From: Armatimonadota bacterium
GTDB taxonomy: Bacteria; Armatimonadota; Fimbriimonadia; Fimbriimonadales; GBS-DC
NCBI GenBank assembly: GCA_013359125.1
Contig: JABWCR010000004.1
Coordinates: 20,607 to 84,606 of the forward strand
DNA length: 64,000 nt
Direction: 5' to 3'
Shown here: positions 25,335 to 33,335 of the stretch, piece by piece
Position numbering within the stretch: position 1 is the stretch's first letter
Layout: the number at the start of each line of letters is the position of its first letter
Program-made: the position numbers and the translations under genes
Notes under the pieces: generated by a model
Told to the model about the DNA's origin: nothing
The model's database searches: none
What the model saw: only the letters and a program-made list of their open reading frames with translations

Positions 25335-26075
25335 ATGATAGTTTCAGACCGGTTGAGCAAACGATACGGCAGCGTTCAGGCGGTTCGTTCGCTGAGTCTG
25401 ACGGTCGATGCGGGGGAGATTTACGGGTTTTTGGGTCCCAATGGCGCGGGCAAGACCACCACGATTAAGATGTTGACGGGATTGTTGAGGCCGACAGAAG
25501 GTTCGGCGCGAGTTGGCGGCTTCGATTTGGAGAGTCAGCCCGTACAGGCGAAGCGTCTGATCGGGTTTGTGCCGGACAATCCGTTTCTTTATGAAAAATT
25601 GACCGGTAGAGAGTACTTGCGGCTGACGGGCGACTTATGGGGCGTTGACGGCGAGGGTCGAGAAGAGCGGATTGCGGCGCTGTTAGAGGAGTTTGAGCTT
25701 ACGGAGAAGGCCGATTCGATCATACAAAGCTACTCGCGAGGGATGAGGCAAAAGACGGCATTAGCGGCGGCGCTGTTGCATTCGCCGAAGGCGCTGTTTT
25801 TGGACGAGCCGACGGTGGGACTGGACCCTAAGGGGGCGCGTCTGCTTAAGGACACATTGTTGAAATTGGCGGATGCTGGCGCAGCGGTGTTCATTTCGAC
25901 GCACATCCTGGAGATTGCAGAGCAACTCTGCGATCGCGTCGGTATTGTGCGCGATGGCGAGTTGATCGCCGAAGGAGAGCCTCGCGAGCTGCTGACAAAC
26001 TCGAACAATGCCTCTTTGGAAGAACTCTTTCTTGAGCTGACCGAGTCGGCAATGGCGCTGGAGCTGGCCGAGTAG
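25335..26075 (+). CDS. ABC transporter ATP-binding protein (ABC-2 type)
   Basis: This 246-residue ATPase has Walker A GPNGAGKTT, signature SRGMRQKTALAAALL, Walker B ALFLDEPTVGLDP and the H-loop FISTHILE. The signature deviates from LSGGQ, as in many DrrA/CcmA-like ABC-2 ATPases. The ATG at 25335 follows an extended -10 box by eight bases, suggesting a leaderless mRNA. Its stop codon abuts the ATG of a CPBP-family membrane protein, so the two are co-expressed. No classical ABC-2 permease is present, and whether the partner replaces one is unknown. Confidence 0.9.
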   Translation: MIVSDRLSKRYGSVQAVRSLSLTVDAGEIYGFLGPNGAGKTTTIKMLTGLLRPTEGSARVGGFDLESQPVQAKRLIGFVPDNPFLYEKLTGREYLRLTGDLWGVDGEGREERIAALLEEFELTEKADSIIQSYSRGMRQKTALAAALLHSPKALFLDEPTVGLDPKGARLLKDTLLKLADAGAAVFISTHILEIAEQLCDRVGIVRDGELIAEGEPRELLTNSNNASLEELFLELTESAMALELAE

Positions 26076-26936
26076 ATGCCGATCGTGTGGAGCGGAGACA
26101 GCGCTAAGTGGTTAGTCGCGCTGGGCGGGCTGAACTGCATTTTGATCTTCGTTTGGTTCGTGCATCATCTGAGAATTCAGCGCGGGCAGGCTGGATTGCT
26201 GGCCAGGCGGTGGAGTTTGGTGGATTTGGCGGCCGCGGTGCAGTTTGCCTTGGTCATACTGGCTGGAATTGGAATCGCGGCAGCGATCTTGCTCAGGCCT
26301 GTGCTACAAGATGCGTCGGAGCCGTTAGGCGCTCGAGAATTGGCTTTCTTGGCGATCATGACTTTGGCACAGTTCGGCGTCTTGGCCGGCGCCGCTATCG
26401 TGCTGTGCGCAGGCAAGTACCAGATGACTTGGTCCGCGTTCGGTCTAGACCGGCTGAACTCGTCGCGGTTGGCTTTGGGGGCCCTATACGGAGTTGGGGC
26501 GTTGGCGGCTTCCGCAATCTCTATCCGCATTTTTGAAGCGATCGACAAGGGGCCGCTGGGCAATCCGTTTACGCGCGATATAGCGAGCGATCCATCGGCT
26601 CAGGCGGTTCAAGAGTTTGCGGCCCGAGCGATGGACAGTCCGATCTTTGTGCTCGCGATAGTCGCGGTGGTTGCAGGGCTTGCGCCGTTTTGCGAGGAGT
26701 TGTTCTTTCGAGGCCTGCTGTTGCGCAGTTTTTCTGCGCGGATGGGGCGAGGCTTTGGCATTCTGATCTCGTCGCTGATCTTTGCCGCGGCGCACGGGTC
26801 GGCGGTCGGGTTCGTGCCTCGGTTTATCATGGGAGCGCTGTTCGCCAGCGTTACATTGCGCACGGGTTCGCTGTGGCCTGCAATCGTTGCCCATGCAGCA
26901 AACAACTCGGTCGCGCTCTTTGCATTGATGCAGTAG
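26076..26936 (+). CDS. CPBP-family intramembrane protein (Rce1/abortive-infection-like protease)
   Basis: This 286-residue polytopic protein (about eight membrane spans) carries the CPBP motifs: CEELFFRG (E207, E208, R212), FAAAHGS (H240) and HAANNSV (H273, N277), which form the glutamate-type intramembrane protease site. It starts at the base after the stop of the ABC ATPase gene and was probably recruited to the same function. Its N-terminal spans 15-125 are unrelated to the catalytic core. Proteolytic activity is inferred from the intact motifs; substrates are unknown. Confidence 0.85.
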   Translation: MPIVWSGDSAKWLVALGGLNCILIFVWFVHHLRIQRGQAGLLARRWSLVDLAAAVQFALVILAGIGIAAAILLRPVLQDASEPLGARELAFLAIMTLAQFGVLAGAAIVLCAGKYQMTWSAFGLDRLNSSRLALGALYGVGALAASAISIRIFEAIDKGPLGNPFTRDIASDPSAQAVQEFAARAMDSPIFVLAIVAVVAGLAPFCEELFFRGLLLRSFSARMGRGFGILISSLIFAAAHGSAVGFVPRFIMGALFASVTLRTGSLWPAIVAHAANNSVALFALMQ

Positions 26937-26946
26937 ACTATCGTCC

Positions 26947-27780
26947 ATGCGATTTTTCCTTTTTGAGGACGATGAAGGCGCTGCGATCGGGGTCGAGTTT
27001 GAGGGCGCGCACTACCGAGCGGGCGACATAGCAACCACTTCGCGGCCCGAAGAGTGGCTCCAAGCGCTCAGCTTGCTGATGTTGACCAATCCGCGCGGCC
27101 TGCCGGAGATCGATGCGAGCGAGATTCGGTTCTTGCCTGCAGTTCTCAACCCATCGAAGGTGATTGCGATCGGGTTGAACTACCGAGACCATTGCAAGGA
27201 GCAGGGCTTGCCGGAACCTGAGTTTCCGACGGTTTTCGCAAAGTACCCTTCGTCTTTGACCGGTCATCGGACCGAAGTTCGGTATCCAAAGGCGACCAGC
27301 GCATTAGACTACGAAGCAGAATTAGGAATCGTGATTGGGAAGACTGCACAAAACGTAACCGTGGACGACGCGGCCGGGCACATTGCCGGCTATGCGATCG
27401 TTAACGACCTGACGGCAAGGGATTTGCAAAAGTTGGAGAAGCAGTTTGTAAGGGCCAAGTCGTTTGATGGCTTCGCGCCCTGCGGACCCTATCTCGTTCC
27501 AGCGCGAAATGTGCCCGATCCGATGAAGTTAGCGATTCGATTGTGGGTCAACGACGAGCTTCGACAGTCGTCGAGCACGTCGGAGATGGTGTTTGGTGTC
27601 AACCAGTTGGTTTCGCACCTGTCTCAAGGGGCGACGCTACTGCCGGGCGATCTGATCATTACCGGGACTCCGGCCGGGGTTGGATTCTATCGAGAGCCGC
27701 AGGGGTTGTTGAAGCCGGGCGACCGTGTGCGGATCGAACTGGACGGGCTTGGCGTTTTAGAGAACGCCATTGTGGATTAG
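26947..27780 (+). CDS. Fumarylacetoacetate hydrolase-family enzyme
   Basis: This 277-residue protein has the FAH fold: VIAIGLNYRDHCKEQG, the metal-binding DYEAELGIVIG (D121, E123, E125), NDLTARDLQ and GTPAGVGF. The short N-terminal domain and length fit the 2-hydroxyhepta-2,4-diene-1,7-dioate isomerase/acylpyruvase/oxaloacetate decarboxylase branch, in which substrate cannot be predicted by motif. A TAGACT box ends eight bases before the ATG and there is no ribosome-binding site, so it too may be leaderless. Its stop overlaps the DnaJ-type gene by four bases tail to tail. Confidence 0.9.
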   Translation: MRFFLFEDDEGAAIGVEFEGAHYRAGDIATTSRPEEWLQALSLLMLTNPRGLPEIDASEIRFLPAVLNPSKVIAIGLNYRDHCKEQGLPEPEFPTVFAKYPSSLTGHRTEVRYPKATSALDYEAELGIVIGKTAQNVTVDDAAGHIAGYAIVNDLTARDLQKLEKQFVRAKSFDGFAPCGPYLVPARNVPDPMKLAIRLWVNDELRQSSSTSEMVFGVNQLVSHLSQGATLLPGDLIITGTPAGVGFYREPQGLLKPGDRVRIELDGLGVLENAIVD

Positions 27781-28805
27781 GCGCTCTTGCCCCAATCGGA
27801 AACGAACCAGCCGGTTAGCAGTCCCGCGAACACCACATTGCCGCCAAAGAGCAACGTAGCGCCGAAAGCCTGAAAATAAGCGACCGCGAAGAGGATCGCA
27901 AAGAGACCGGCGGCTCCGTAGGCCTTGTTGAGCGATGGGCTGCCGCCTCCGTGAATGGTTGAGATCAGGGCGTAGATTGCGGCGGACAAAGGAAAGCACA
28001 ACAGGGCGATGAGCGCCAAGATTAGACCCGGACCCTTAATGGGCAGGGCGTCCTGCACGGCTTGCACCCAGCCGGACGCCGACATGAGCACGCCTAGCAA
28101 CAGGCCGCAGATCGCCATGTAAAGAAGCAGGTTGGAGCTCCACGCGCCGATGCCCGCGCTGCCAATGGCTTGGCCGGGCGCCAACAGCGCCATAAAGACG
28201 GTGAAGAGGCAGCCGGAGAAGCCGATGATCTGGGCAGCCATTTTGACGCCGTCCGCTGCAGGAGCGATCGGCGTTGCGGGTTCGGCTGCCCGAGTCTTGG
28301 CCAATCGGGTGAACTTCTTTTGCAGCGAGTCGTTGTTCGGGTCGAGTTGCAGAGCGATTGTGTAGGAGGAAAGCGCGAGTTCAGACTTGCCTTGTATCCG
28401 ATAGACATCGCCAACGATGGTATGAGCGAGCGCCGAGCGAGGCTGTATCTTCGCGGCGGCTTTGGCTTTGGCGAGCGCCTCGAAGAAGCGCCCGGCGACG
28501 AAGGCGAGTTCGGCCTCGTGGAGCAGGCGTTTGTACTCCTCGCCCTTGTTCGGTTGGCTTTGCGTTGGTCGCGGCTTCGGCTTTGGCGGCCGTTGGTTCA
28601 TCTGTAGCAGCGCATCGAACTGCTTTCTTCGCTCTGGATTGCTGAGAACCTGATAGGCTTCTTGGACTCTAAGGAACTGTTCTTTGGCGGCGCTGGACGG
28701 ATTGACGTCCGGGTGAAACTGGCGCGCTAGCTCGCGGTACTTAGCGCGGATTTCATCTTGGGTCGCCTGACGGCTGAGGCCGAGCGTCTTGTAATGGTCG
28801 GTCAT
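27777..28805 (-). CDS. DnaJ-domain membrane protein with TPR-like middle
   Basis: This 342-residue protein starts with a complete J domain (YKTLGLSRQATQDEIRAKYRELA, HPD at 31-33). A proline-rich linker (about 72-90) and a TPR-like helical segment (EYKRLLHEAELAFVAGRFFEALAKAKAA, then GDVYRIQGKSELALSSYTIALQLDP) follow. The C-terminal half has four or five membrane spans. No zinc-finger or substrate-binding DnaJ domains are present, so it would recruit Hsp70 to the membrane. Its ATG shares a base with the stop of the GspF gene (TAATG), so the two are coupled. Confidence 0.85.
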   Translation of the reverse strand: MTDHYKTLGLSRQATQDEIRAKYRELARQFHPDVNPSSAAKEQFLRVQEAYQVLSNPERRKQFDALLQMNQRPPKPKPRPTQSQPNKGEEYKRLLHEAELAFVAGRFFEALAKAKAAAKIQPRSALAHTIVGDVYRIQGKSELALSSYTIALQLDPNNDSLQKKFTRLAKTRAAEPATPIAPAADGVKMAAQIIGFSGCLFTVFMALLAPGQAIGSAGIGAWSSNLLLYMAICGLLLGVLMSASGWVQAVQDALPIKGPGLILALIALLCFPLSAAIYALISTIHGGGSPSLNKAYGAAGLFAILFAVAYFQAFGATLLFGGNVVFAGLLTGWFVSDWGKSA

Positions 28806-30004
28806 TATTCCCCAGCGCCTTGGAATATTTGCGCGAAGTAGCCGCTATAGAAGGAGATAACGATGTAGCCGACATAAATCGCGGCGGCCAAGAGCGCCAC
28901 GATGCCAAGGATGGTGGCGGCCTGATGACTGCCGACCTCGCTTTCGGCCTCATAGAACTCGGCGACCTTGTTGACCATTGAATCCAATGAGCCGGTCTGT
29001 TCGCCCGTAGCGACCATATCGATCACCATGGGCGGGAACACGCCCGTGGCCGCGATGCTCTCGGCAATCCCTGCTCCTGATTCCAGTTTTGTGGCAACGG
29101 GCGAGATGCTGGCTGCCAGGTACTCGTTGCCGGAGGCTTCCGCAGAAATACGTATGGCATGGGTGATGGGCACGCCTGCGGCATAGAGGGCGCCCAACGC
29201 CCGTCCAAATCGAGCGAGGCAGATTTGGCGAAGAGTCTTTCCGATCCAGGGAAGCGAAATCAAAATCGCGTCGATGGCGCGGCGAATGGTCATGCTTTGG
29301 GTTGCAATCCGCCAGGCAGCCCAAACAGCGAAGAGAACTCCAAAGATTTTGAGAAAGGTCATAGCCATTTGGATCGCGAACTCGCCAGGCGGCATTCCCT
29401 GGCCAGTGATCATATAAATGATCGGGCCGGGAAGAGCAGGAATGATGAGCGCCATGAACATGACCAATTTTGGGTAGAACGTGAGGCGGCGTATCAGTCG
29501 GCGCAAGGCTAATTCGCGCTCCAGGTACTCTGCGATCTGCCGCGAGGCGCTTTCTAGCAATCCGCCTTCGACGCCTACTCGGATGATTGCGCGCTGCACC
29601 TTGCTAAAGATGTGCGGATGTCGGTCGAAAGCCTCGGCCAGATTCTCGCCGCCCATGACTGAATCTCGGATATTGAGCAGCGCTCGACGCAGTTTGACGT
29701 TGCCCGCCTGATTGCTCAATGTGTACAGCACTTGAACCAAGGGGACGCCTGCCGCGATCATGGTGGCGAATTGTCGGAAGAAGATGGCGAGATGGTGAAG
29801 GCCGACGCCGCCGAAGAGCGGTCGGACGACGCGGTCTCGGGCGGCTGTAGCGGCTGTTACCGGCTCGGCATCGGCGTACATTTCGAGCGGCCAGAAGCCC
29901 ATGCCTCGCACTTGGTCGTTGGCGTCGAGGCGCGATGCGGCAAACACGGAGCCTTGCACCGTGTTGCCCTCTTGATCTCGCGCAATGTATCGAAAGACCG
30001 CCAT
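28805..30004 (-). CDS. Type II secretion/type IV pilus inner-membrane platform protein (GspF/PilC)
   Basis: This 399-residue protein begins with the FRYIARDQEGNTVQGSVFAAS motif and has two T2SSF domains (about 68-190 and 270-390), each with a hydrophobic span, including the typical GEQTGSLDSMVNKVAEFYEAE. This is the platform subunit that couples the assembly ATPase to pseudopilin or pilin polymerisation. No GspE/PilB, pilin or prepilin peptidase gene is in the window, so the rest of the machine must be elsewhere. It is coupled to the DnaJ-type membrane protein. Confidence 0.88.
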   Translation of the reverse strand: MAVFRYIARDQEGNTVQGSVFAASRLDANDQVRGMGFWPLEMYADAEPVTAATAARDRVVRPLFGGVGLHHLAIFFRQFATMIAAGVPLVQVLYTLSNQAGNVKLRRALLNIRDSVMGGENLAEAFDRHPHIFSKVQRAIIRVGVEGGLLESASRQIAEYLERELALRRLIRRLTFYPKLVMFMALIIPALPGPIIYMITGQGMPPGEFAIQMAMTFLKIFGVLFAVWAAWRIATQSMTIRRAIDAILISLPWIGKTLRQICLARFGRALGALYAAGVPITHAIRISAEASGNEYLAASISPVATKLESGAGIAESIAATGVFPPMVIDMVATGEQTGSLDSMVNKVAEFYEAESEVGSHQAATILGIVALLAAAIYVGYIVISFYSGYFAQIFQGAGE

Positions 30005-30047
30005 AATGAGCGTCCGTGGCGATAATTATGCATCAAAGGGCGCACCG

Positions 30048-30566
30048 ATGATCTTTTGGGTCAAGCAACGGCCTCTTCTTGCGGCGGTTCTGATGGCGAG
30101 CGTGCTGCTGTACGATTTGCCTAGAGAAGTTTCTCTGGCGGCGGCTGCTAGCGCATTGTCCGCTTTAATTTTTGGGGGTCTTGCACTGGGGCCGATTGCA
30201 GGATCCCGGACATTTCTGAACGAGATGCGCAGGTTGTTTGCGAATGCCCCATTGAAGACGGCTACGGTCGCAGGGCTGTTTGCAGCCTTGGTCGAGGAGC
30301 CATTGTTTCGGTTGGCGATTCAAGACCGTTTTGGTCTTGTCGCGGCTTTGTTCGCATTCTGGGCGCTCCATTTGCGGCCCGGGTTTCCAATAGCCTCTTT
30401 GACGGCGGCTGTCCCAGCAACGATTTTGGCGCTTTCTTACGAACTGGCTGACGACTTTTGGGCGAACGCTATCGCGCACGGCGTCTTTGATTTTGGTGCA
30501 GCGCTGTCGATTGGGACTTTCCTTCGTCGTCAAGATCCGCGCGAACGGGATTCTGCAAAAATGTAG
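30048..30566 (+). CDS. Short CPBP-like membrane protein
   Basis: This 172-residue protein has four to five hydrophobic spans and a reduced set of CPBP motifs: VEEPLFRLAIQ (the EExxxR motif, here E-E-P-L-F-R) and NAIAHGVFDFGA (His motif). The ATG at 30048 (MIFWVKQ) with AAAGGG upstream was preferred over one 42 bases earlier. The last codons and stop (ATG TAG) lie at the edge of dispersed repeat copy B, so the repeat's own bases supply the stop codon. Function is unknown beyond possible intramembrane proteolysis. Confidence 0.65.
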   Translation: MIFWVKQRPLLAAVLMASVLLYDLPREVSLAAAASALSALIFGGLALGPIAGSRTFLNEMRRLFANAPLKTATVAGLFAALVEEPLFRLAIQDRFGLVAALFAFWALHLRPGFPIASLTAAVPATILALSYELADDFWANAIAHGVFDFGAALSIGTFLRRQDPRERDSAKM

Positions 30567-30584
30567 CACAATTTTGAGTACGAA
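30562..30584 (+). repeat. Dispersed intergenic repeat, copy B
   Basis: This copy begins TGTAGCACAATTTTGAGTAC and differs from copy A (13320-13342, opposite strand) at one base over 23. It overlaps the stop codon of the CPBP-like gene. Confidence 0.7.
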
Positions 30585-30629
30585 TCAACCCTGGAGCGCA
30601 TTGGTTTGCCGAGGCCAAGGACAAGGGAA

Positions 30630-30647
30630 GCCACCCGGAAGGGTGGC
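30630..30647. terminator. Compact hairpin with GGAA loop between convergent genes
   Basis: GCCACCC (30630-30636) and GGGTGGC (30641-30647) pair perfectly around a GGAA tetraloop. It lies between the CPBP-like and PEP-CTERM genes, which converge. No T-run follows on either strand, so it may be a repeat element rather than an intrinsic terminator. Confidence 0.5.
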
Positions 30648-30668
30648 GTTCCAAATCCGAACTTTATG

Positions 30669-31493
30669 TTATGAACGGCGTCGGCGTTTGGCAAAGGCTC
30701 CGCCGACCAGTCCCAAGGCCAGAATAGCGATGCTGGACGGCTCTGGCACCGGGCCGAACGTTAGGCCGGAGACGCCTCGCTGCCCCATGCTGCCGACCAG
30801 GGTCTCGGTACCCAGCAACGGATCGATGATATAAAGTTCAGAATCGAAGTTCGTCCCCGTCGTGTCGTGCGCGTGGCTGGCGTAGAAAACGTCAAAACGC
30901 GGCAGAATCGTGAGCGCGGGGTAGACGCGCTGCAGGTTGACCACGTTCGAGATCGCTCCCGTGCCGGTGTCTATCCGGAAGAGCGCGCGGGGACCATTTA
31001 GGTTGATTCCCCACAGGTTGTCGAAGGTATCGAAAGCCAAAGCATCGACATCCCACGCAACGGCAGAATTGCCATACGGAACGACTGTCGCGACGTTGCC
31101 GTTGGTCAGGTTCATCTCTCCAAACGACTCGGCGGCAATGTCGGCGTCGGTCGAGATCGAGGCGATCGTACGGTCGCGGCTATCCGCGGCCAGGGCTTCT
31201 ATGTAAGGAAACTGACCGGGATTGAGTTCGACCTCGCTGCCGGGATCAAAGTCGAAACGCAAAATCTTTCCGCCAGCGTAGGACGCATAGAAGTGGCTGC
31301 CGACAAACTCGAGACTGTCAAAGTTCTGGTACTGCGCGGGGAGTTGCCTGAGCAAGGTCGAACTTCCGTCCGATCGATTGATCTCGAGCAATTTTCCGTC
31401 GTGGGTAATGCCGTACATAAGGAACCGATCGGTGGCGAAGGCAGTTAAGGATAGACACAGCGTGAGGCAGACGAGCAAGATTCTGCGAAGCAT
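30669..31493 (-). CDS. PEP-CTERM-anchored exported protein
   Basis: This 274-residue protein has a signal peptide (ILLVCLTLCLSLTAFA), a beta-rich body reminiscent of propeller repeats (FLMYGITHDGKLLEINRSDG; LWGINLNGPRALFRIDTGTG) and a PEP-CTERM tail: VPEPSS, a hydrophobic span, then KRRRRS. Exosortase recognises this tail, cleaves it and sorts the protein to the outer surface. The ATG at 31493 was chosen because a perfect AAAGGAGG lies upstream; the open frame before it is not coding. No exosortase is encoded in this window. The function of the body is unknown. Confidence 0.85.
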   Translation of the reverse strand: MLRRILLVCLTLCLSLTAFATDRFLMYGITHDGKLLEINRSDGSSTLLRQLPAQYQNFDSLEFVGSHFYASYAGGKILRFDFDPGSEVELNPGQFPYIEALAADSRDRTIASISTDADIAAESFGEMNLTNGNVATVVPYGNSAVAWDVDALAFDTFDNLWGINLNGPRALFRIDTGTGAISNVVNLQRVYPALTILPRFDVFYASHAHDTTGTNFDSELYIIDPLLGTETLVGSMGQRGVSGLTFGPVPEPSSIAILALGLVGGAFAKRRRRS

Positions 31494-31548
31494 GGCACAG
31501 CCTCCTTTCAAATTGAATCGACCCCGTAAATATACCTCTTGGCGAAGG

Positions 31549-31554
31549 TATAAT
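31549..31554 (+). promoter_or_regulatory. -10 box (TATAAT) upstream of thioredoxin
   Basis: TATAAT lies within GGCGAAGGTATAAT (31541-31554), a 14-base sequence identical to that upstream of leuS. About 56 bases separate it from the ATG at 31611, which has its own GGAGG. Confidence 0.5.
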
Positions 31555-31610
31555 CGGGGCGCTTGGAACCTAAAGATGCGTCCGAGCATAATATGGGGTG
31601 GAGGTGAACG

Positions 31611-31937
31611 ATGTCGTTAGCAGCTCCCATGACGAATGCCGAATGGCAAGACAAGGTTATCAATTCAGCGACTCCGACATTAGTGGACTTTTGGGCGGAG
31701 TGGTGCGGCCCGTGCAAACAGATCGCGCCCGAAGTGGACAAAGTCGCCGAGAAGTACTCGGGGAAGCTGAACGTTTATAAGGTCGATGTCGATACAGAGG
31801 GCGCTCTGGCCGGCCAGTACGGAGTGATGAGCATTCCAACTCTGTTGGTCTTTAAGGGCGGCCAAGTGGTAGAGCAGATCGTCGGCTTTCATTCGGCCGA
31901 TCAGATCGCTTCGAAGATAAGCAAGCACGTCGAGTAA
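31611..31937 (+). CDS. trxA: Thioredoxin
   Basis: This is a standard 108-residue cytoplasmic thioredoxin with VDFWAEWCGPCKQIAPE (C32, C35), the MSIPTLLVFKGG cis-proline loop and a GFHSADQI helix, and no signal peptide. It reduces protein disulfides using thioredoxin reductase, which is not encoded here. GGAGG precedes the ATG. Its stop is followed by a 10-bp hairpin that lies over the 3' end of the convergent symporter gene. Confidence 0.95.
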   Translation: MSLAAPMTNAEWQDKVINSATPTLVDFWAEWCGPCKQIAPEVDKVAEKYSGKLNVYKVDVDTEGALAGQYGVMSIPTLLVFKGGQVVEQIVGFHSADQIASKISKHVE

Positions 31938-31942
31938 TCAGG

Positions 31943-33274
31943 TTAAGCGCCGCCTGTCGGTTCTGGCACGGCGGCGCTTTCAGCAAACCCCTTTCCTCCG
32001 TCCAGCCTGGTAACGCAAGCCGCGATCGTGATGTCTCCTGTAACATTCAGGACTGTTCGGGACATGTCGAGAATGCGGTCGATTCCTAAGACGATGGCGA
32101 TCGACTCGGGCGGGGCTCCGGTCATCCCGACGATGAGCGCGATCATGGGCCAAGCGCCGCCCGGAACGCCGGCAGTGCCGACTCCGGCCAGAATCGCAAG
32201 CCCCATCACCTGAAACTGCATTTCTAGAGAGAGGTCTCCGCCAAAGAGCTGCGCCAAAAACAGCACGGTAACCCCTTCGAACAGCGCCGTGCCGTTTTGA
32301 TTGGCCGTTGCGCCGACGGTGAGCACGAAGGAGCTGATGTTGCGCGGCAGGCCGACATCGACCTCGGCCGATCGGAGCGCGGTCGGAAGGGTCGCGTTGC
32401 TGCTGCTGGTGGCAAATGCGGTGAGCATGACGGTGCGAATTTGGCGAAAGAACTCCAGCGGGTTTCGACGAGCGATGAACTTAAGAGCGAGGCTGTAGAC
32501 GCCGAACTGGTGAAGCGCAAGCGTTGCCAGCACGACGGCGACATACTTGCCAAGCGGCAGAAAAAGGCTAAGCCCAACAATCGCAGTGGTATGGAAAATG
32601 AGCGCAAAGACACCGATGGGCGCCAGTTTCATGGCGAACTCGATCACTTTCAGCGAGATTTCGAAGAGGCCCGCCATAAAACTCTTGATGGGCGCGACTT
32701 TGTCTCCGGCGGCGGCGTTCATGGCCAAGCCGAAGACAACTGCGAAAAACATGAGCGGCAAGAGGCCGCCTTCCAATGCTCGATTCGCTTCGGCCAACGG
32801 GTTGCGCGGTATGAACTCGACGATAACCTGCATAAAGGTCTTGCTTTCGGATTTGGCCGTTTCGACATGCTTAGTGGCGTCTGCTTTGAAGCCGCTGGCT
32901 TCCAACAGTTCTTCTCGTTTTTCGGTCGAGATGCCATCGCCTGGTCGAACCCAGTTGACCGCGGTTACTCCGATGACGACGGCTGTGCCACTGAGCAAGA
33001 GGGTCAGGAGCAGGGAGTAGACGCCGACGCGACCAACCTTTCGGGCATCGCCGATCTCGCAGACGCCGAGCGTAAGCGCAGAAAATAAAAGGGGAACCAC
33101 GATCATGAAGATCATTCTCATAAAGGCGTCGCCAACTGGGCGCACGTAGCCTTCGGAGAACGTCTTAAGGGCTGCCTGGTCTGGGTAGAAGCTTTGCGCG
33201 AGGGTTCCTACCACGGCTCCCAGCAAGAGGCTGAGCAAGATCTTGCCGTGCAGAGGAAGTTTCCTGAAGCTCAT
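31943..33274 (-). CDS. Dicarboxylate/amino acid:cation symporter (DAACS, GltP-like)
   Basis: This 443-residue symporter has the DAACS layout of eight spans and two re-entrant loops. The serine-rich loop (TAFATSSSNATLPTAL), the NQNGTALFEGV motif (family NMDGT) and the following GLAILAGVGTAGVPGGA loop are intact. It takes up C4-dicarboxylates or acidic amino acids with Na+ or H+. The ATG at 33274 (MSFRKLPLHGK) begins right before TM1; the longer open frame upstream covers the divergent promoter. It is divergent from the ABC-F gene. Confidence 0.9.
   Translation of the reverse strand: MSFRKLPLHGKILLSLLLGAVVGTLAQSFYPDQAALKTFSEGYVRPVGDAFMRMIFMIVVPLLFSALTLGVCEIGDARKVGRVGVYSLLLTLLLSGTAVVIGVTAVNWVRPGDGISTEKREELLEASGFKADATKHVETAKSESKTFMQVIVEFIPRNPLAEANRALEGGLLPLMFFAVVFGLAMNAAAGDKVAPIKSFMAGLFEISLKVIEFAMKLAPIGVFALIFHTTAIVGLSLFLPLGKYVAVVLATLALHQFGVYSLALKFIARRNPLEFFRQIRTVMLTAFATSSSNATLPTALRSAEVDVGLPRNISSFVLTVGATANQNGTALFEGVTVLFLAQLFGGDLSLEMQFQVMGLAILAGVGTAGVPGGAWPMIALIVGMTGAPPESIAIVLGIDRILDMSRTVLNVTGDITIAACVTRLDGGKGFAESAAVPEPTGGA
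31945..31979. terminator. Bidirectional terminator hairpin between trxA and the symporter
   Basis: AAGCGCCGCC (31945-31954) pairs perfectly with GGCGGCGCTT (31970-31979) around 15 bases, followed by TTT-C on the plus strand. It serves trxA and lies over the last codons of the convergent symporter. Confidence 0.55.
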
Positions 33275-33320
33275 AGACAGCGGGCTATTCGGCGATCGTA
33301 CTTGCGTTCCTGCAAGAGGC

Positions 33321-33326
33321 CATAAT
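33321..33326 (+). promoter_or_regulatory. -10-like box (CATAAT) close to the ABC-F start
   Basis: CATAAT ends ten bases before the ATG at 33336, which has no ribosome-binding site. This fits a leaderless or nearly leaderless transcript. Confidence 0.4.
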
Positions 33327-33335
33327 AGGGCGTCT

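Noticed and set aside
24005..26936. ADP-ribosylglycohydrolase, ABC ATPase and CPBP genes as an anti-phage island
   Set aside because: The hydrolase is transcribed in the opposite direction with an rRNA methyltransferase, and there is no toxin, nuclease, integrase or atypical base composition to suggest a defence island.
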